Source of the DNA: Nitrospinota bacterium | Lineage (GTDB): Bacteria; Nitrospinota_A; UBA7883; JACRLM01 | Assembly: GCA_015231995.1 (NCBI GenBank) | Contig: JADGAO010000012.1 | Coordinates: 1 to 26,235, forward strand | Direction of reading: 5' to 3' | DNA: 26,235 nucleotides | Shown here: one piece after another, positions 23,438-26,235 of the stretch | Position numbering within the stretch: position 1 is the stretch's first letter | Layout of the letters: every line of letters begins with the position of its first letter | Translations under genes and position numbers: made by a program | Notes under the pieces: model-generated | Seen by the model: only the letters and a program-made list of their open reading frames with translations | The model's database searches: none | What the model was told of the DNA's origin: nothing

Positions 23438-26076
23438 CAGTCCCTCCCTCGCGTGAAAAAGGAGGCGGATTGCAATAACGTGATAAAGTCTTTGAGCAAG
23501 GCGGCGTCACTCAGGTTAGCTTTGTCGTTGCAATCGCGCCGGTCCACATCCTGTTTCATCAGTGACGCGCAATATTTGTCGAACAGACCCTGCATTTTTG
23601 ACCCGGCGCTTATTTTTTCGTCCCCACGCTCATCTTCCCCAAACTTTACCCGCGTTTCTTTTTCCGCGCGGTTCAGTTGGCGTTTAATCTCCGATTTCAT
23701 AAGATCAACAGGCAGTCCTTTTCCCTCCAGCGTGGGCAGTTCCTGTCGCAGGTGATATACCCATCGGTCAGACGCGCCATTTTTAAAGGCATTAACCCAA
23801 CAGCTGAAATTATCTGTGAAATCCCAGTTCATCACAGCAGTGGCATGTTCGCCAGAGCGGCGCATTACGGATAGCGCCAGCCGATCGCGTCCAGCGCTTT
23901 TTGCCATTTTCTCCGCTGAGCGCGCCTTGTCTAGCGCAAACCGCAAATCCTCTTTATAATGGGCGATGGCTATACCGGCGGAAAGAGTGGCGGTATGCCC
24001 CATCATCAACATGTCGCGGTTTTCAATCCGGTAAAAACCCTTATTTTTGGCCCCACCATTGAAATCAGGTTTACCCTGAAATGCCCTGTAAAGCGAGTTG
24101 GCGCATTGAACAGCCGATTCAACGGGTAGAAACGCCAGCACATCGTCGCCTCCAGCGTAGATCAAAGTCCCGTCATGGTCTTCTATGACATTTGGAACCA
24201 CATGCACAGCAAAGTTTGTGAGAGCCTCGCTCATGGCCATATGCGCTGAGGGGCCGAGCGGACGTTTGGCTTGCAGGTGTTTTTCAACGTCAGGAACTTG
24301 TTTCTTCAGGTAACTAATTATCTTCTCGTGATAAATATCTCCGATGGCTGGAGCCTTGTCGCCCCGCAACCATTTGCCCATATTATCCGCGTCCATCATC
24401 AGAATGGCGTAGTAAGCGGGTGGCTTGCCGCTTTTTTCCTCTTTCTTTTTCTCTGTTAGAAGTTTCCAAACATCGTCAGGAATATTAGGTTCTTCATCTT
24501 CCTTGTAATCCTTTTTAGGCCAATGCAACCATTGCCCGCTCCAACTCCCATGCTTTTTTGGATCAAGCTTCGGTTCCTCTTTAAGCCACTTTGCCGCCGC
24601 GACCGTCGCCGTATCTTCAAACCTCCATTTTGCTAATCCAAGTTCTTCCCTCAAATACGCTGGTTCAGCAAAGCGTTTCACAAGAGCCACAGAGCATAAG
24701 CGCTCGCTGGAACGGAGACGGACGCCATCTATGGTTATTTTGCTGGCCGCCTCCCAGAATTTTTTCGAATCATCAAGGCCAGCGGGTCCCATCTGTTCGT
24801 AGCTACCCATCATCGAACATTTAGGGGGAAGCATGGCATCGTCTTTTGTATCAGGAGGAACATTTCTGACGGCTCGTTTTGCCTCCATCAACCTGGCGGA
24901 AAGCTCAACCTGCGCTTGCCAAGCGCCAGCTTTCGCCTTGAAAGCGGCGCCGCCTGCTTTTTCAAAAAGCTTATTTACATTTTTGACATTAGAGTACATT
25001 TCTTCAAAGCTGTTCTTAGCAAACGCTTTGGAGATGGTGGCTTCAGCAGAATCTTTTAACGGCAATAGCGATGTTTTAATGTCAAAAAAGTTACCAACCT
25101 GGTCATCCCATCGGTTATCCCAATTCTCATCAATTGACGACAGAGAGCCTGCCAACTCTTCTCTCACTGCCTCCGTTAACTCTTCCCATTTACCTCGCAC
25201 TGCGTTTTCACACATGTGCGCAATGTCTTTAGCGCTCTTGCCATCCTCGCCCCACGGCACAACCGCCATAAACTTGTTTGGCAAGCAAGGCGACAGTCGC
25301 ATTCGGTCGAATTCTTTTTCCAGGTACTCCTTTTTTTTGCCTATATCAAGTTTGTCCAACATCCATGAATCCATAAACGGCAACCCTCGCAGAGCCGGGT
25401 AAATCAAAGCCGTTGGCCCGTATGTCTCTACAACCGGAACGATTGCTTGAAACGTGAGCCATGAAAGAATCATGCTACCAGTCCAAAGATCGCGCAGAGT
25501 TCTTGCTGTGGAGATGAACTCCTGCACTGGGCCAAGCTGGAAGGAGAGAAGTGCGGCGCCATTTTTGTTCAGGTCCAGATATGTCGGATACAACGCGGCG
25601 GCAGTGTCGCAATGATGCCAGATGGTATGGTCGGGCGCGCGGGTTTCCGCTGGCAGATGAAGGTAATGGAAGTTCGCTGGCTGTTCGGCCAACATTCCCG
25701 GAAGCAATCGCCAAATGAGAAAGAAAAGCTTTCGTTCATCGCTTTCTTTCTCCACGATACGCTCAATTGTTTTGCTGACAAAGCTTTCGTTAAGGCTGAG
25801 ATCAGGCAGGTCAACTTTTTGACCGCTTAAAGGATGACGAATGGACAAAGAGCCGTTTTCCAAGCCGACGATTATTCTTTCTTTAGGTAGAGGAAGCCGT
25901 TCTATTGAGGAAGAATCCCAATCCGGATTTTTTATCACATCCACCTTGCTTCCCACAGCGGATTTGACATACCTTTCACCCCGCCCTACATGGTTTGGTA
26001 TATCAAGAGCCTTGTCTGGCGGATCGTGAAGGAAAACATTTAGAAGGTTTATCCAGTAAGCGTTGTCGTCGCCCAT
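23437..26076 (-). CDS. cas10: Cas10/Cmr2, type III-B large subunit with HD and cyclase domains
   Basis: 879 residues from ATG 26076 (MGDDNAYWINLL), where GGGAGG lies 8 nt upstream; a frame start at 26094 lies within that site. VFLHDPPDKAL at 15-25 gives the HD nuclease pair H17-D18. MMDADNMGKW (D562, D564) is the first palm motif and IYAGGDDVLAF (GGDD 642-645) the cyclase motif that makes cyclic oligoadenylate from ATP. The zinc region is altered: KCSMMG (C420) and RLCSVALVKR each keep only the first cysteine of the usual CxxC pairs. The C-terminal helical domain D4 seems complete. It is the first gene of the cmr operon. Confidence 0.95.
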   Translation of the reverse strand: MGDDNAYWINLLNVFLHDPPDKALDIPNHVGRGERYVKSAVGSKVDVIKNPDWDSSSIERLPLPKERIIVGLENGSLSIRHPLSGQKVDLPDLSLNESFVSKTIERIVEKESDERKLFFLIWRLLPGMLAEQPANFHYLHLPAETRAPDHTIWHHCDTAAALYPTYLDLNKNGAALLSFQLGPVQEFISTARTLRDLWTGSMILSWLTFQAIVPVVETYGPTALIYPALRGLPFMDSWMLDKLDIGKKKEYLEKEFDRMRLSPCLPNKFMAVVPWGEDGKSAKDIAHMCENAVRGKWEELTEAVREELAGSLSSIDENWDNRWDDQVGNFFDIKTSLLPLKDSAEATISKAFAKNSFEEMYSNVKNVNKLFEKAGGAAFKAKAGAWQAQVELSARLMEAKRAVRNVPPDTKDDAMLPPKCSMMGSYEQMGPAGLDDSKKFWEAASKITIDGVRLRSSERLCSVALVKRFAEPAYLREELGLAKWRFEDTATVAAAKWLKEEPKLDPKKHGSWSGQWLHWPKKDYKEDEEPNIPDDVWKLLTEKKKEEKSGKPPAYYAILMMDADNMGKWLRGDKAPAIGDIYHEKIISYLKKQVPDVEKHLQAKRPLGPSAHMAMSEALTNFAVHVVPNVIEDHDGTLIYAGGDDVLAFLPVESAVQCANSLYRAFQGKPDFNGGAKNKGFYRIENRDMLMMGHTATLSAGIAIAHYKEDLRFALDKARSAEKMAKSAGRDRLALSVMRRSGEHATAVMNWDFTDNFSCWVNAFKNGASDRWVYHLRQELPTLEGKGLPVDLMKSEIKRQLNRAEKETRVKFGEDERGDEKISAGSKMQGLFDKYCASLMKQDVDRRDCNDKANLSDAALLKDFITLLQSASFFTRGRD

Positions 26077-26113
26077 GTTAAAAACCTCCCGCATTAGATT
26101 TTTTTAGAGTCAT

Positions 26114-26141
26114 ATTATGCCGCTTTTAATCCTTTTCGCAA
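26114..26141 (-). promoter_or_regulatory. Possible promoter of the cmr operon
   Basis: On the minus strand TTGCGA, a 16-bp spacer and CATAAT (five of six to TATAAT) lie about 40 nt before the cas10 ATG. The -35 matches at four of six positions. Confidence 0.4.
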
Positions 26142-26219
26142 CTAGCTTATCCATCCATTAACGCAACATTTGGATGACAATCTGCTTGCGGCGCCCGATA
26201 ATTGGGTAAAGAGGATTAT

Positions 26220-26235
26220 ATGAAGCCGGAGGCTT
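26220..26235 (+). CDS. Possible start of a divergent gene, cut by window edge
   Basis: ATG AAG CCG GAG GCT (MKPEA) is preceded by AGAGG at a 5-nt distance. Only five codons are visible, so neither the gene nor its product can be confirmed. Confidence 0.25.

Overview
The window looks like the chromosome of a Gram-negative, diderm bacterium of moderately high GC. Supporting signs are a PilY1-like type IV pilus protein, exported proteins with Sec signal peptides, two lipoproteins with lipoboxes, and a large four-helix FtsK. The non-coding DNA is full of short dispersed elements (about 88-bp units with TGTCAT ends, and GC-rich hairpins) of the kind common in environmental deltaproteobacterial and Nitrospirota/Nitrospinota-like genomes. 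I cannot assign a genus from the sequence.

Layout. (1) 1-7.4 kb is ordinary chromosome: the 3' part of a pilY1-like gene, a Sel1-repeat protein followed by a staphylococcal-nuclease-fold protein, then on the minus strand ftsK followed by a DUF4124 protein, and finally tRNA-Lys(CUU). (2) 7.4-12.3 kb is an accessory block beginning beside the tRNA. It holds a decayed HU-family pseudogene, a 589-residue protein with two PD-(D/E)XK-like nuclease cores, a short ORF duplicating that protein's N-terminal domain, two lipoprotein genes, and a divergent WYL-type regulator. Two identical-architecture palindromic operators (TGTGAC-N7-GTCACA) lie between the regulator and the lipoprotein genes. A 59-residue membrane protein follows the regulator. 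(3) 12.36-26.1 kb is a type III-B (Cmr) CRISPR-Cas locus, all on the minus strand. Reading from the right, the order is cas10/cmr2, cmr3, cmr4, cmr5, a cmr6-cmr1 fusion, a CARF-HEPN ribonuclease (Cas02710 family), cas1, cas2, leader, a 14-repeat array, an unnamed MQHRY-type gene, and cas6.

How the parts fit. Cas6 would process the array transcript into crRNAs with an AUUGAAAC handle. Cas10, Cmr3, Cmr4, Cmr5 and the Cmr6-Cmr1 fusion would form the effector. Cas10 keeps an HD pair and a GGDD cyclase motif, and Cmr4 keeps the aspartate used for target-RNA cleavage. Cyclic oligoadenylate made by Cas10 would activate the CARF-HEPN protein, which keeps an R-x6-H motif. Cas1 and Cas2 would acquire spacers, and their genes are intact.

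Most notable points: the Cmr6-Cmr1 fusion with an extra C-terminal domain; an inverted, degenerate CRISPR-repeat copy in the leader that could base-pair with the array's own transcript; an ancestral cas1/cas2 ATGA overlap that has been duplicated and pulled apart by short repeats; loss of half of the expected zinc cysteines in Cas10; and the WYL-controlled dual-nuclease/lipoprotein block, which may be an undescribed defence-type system.
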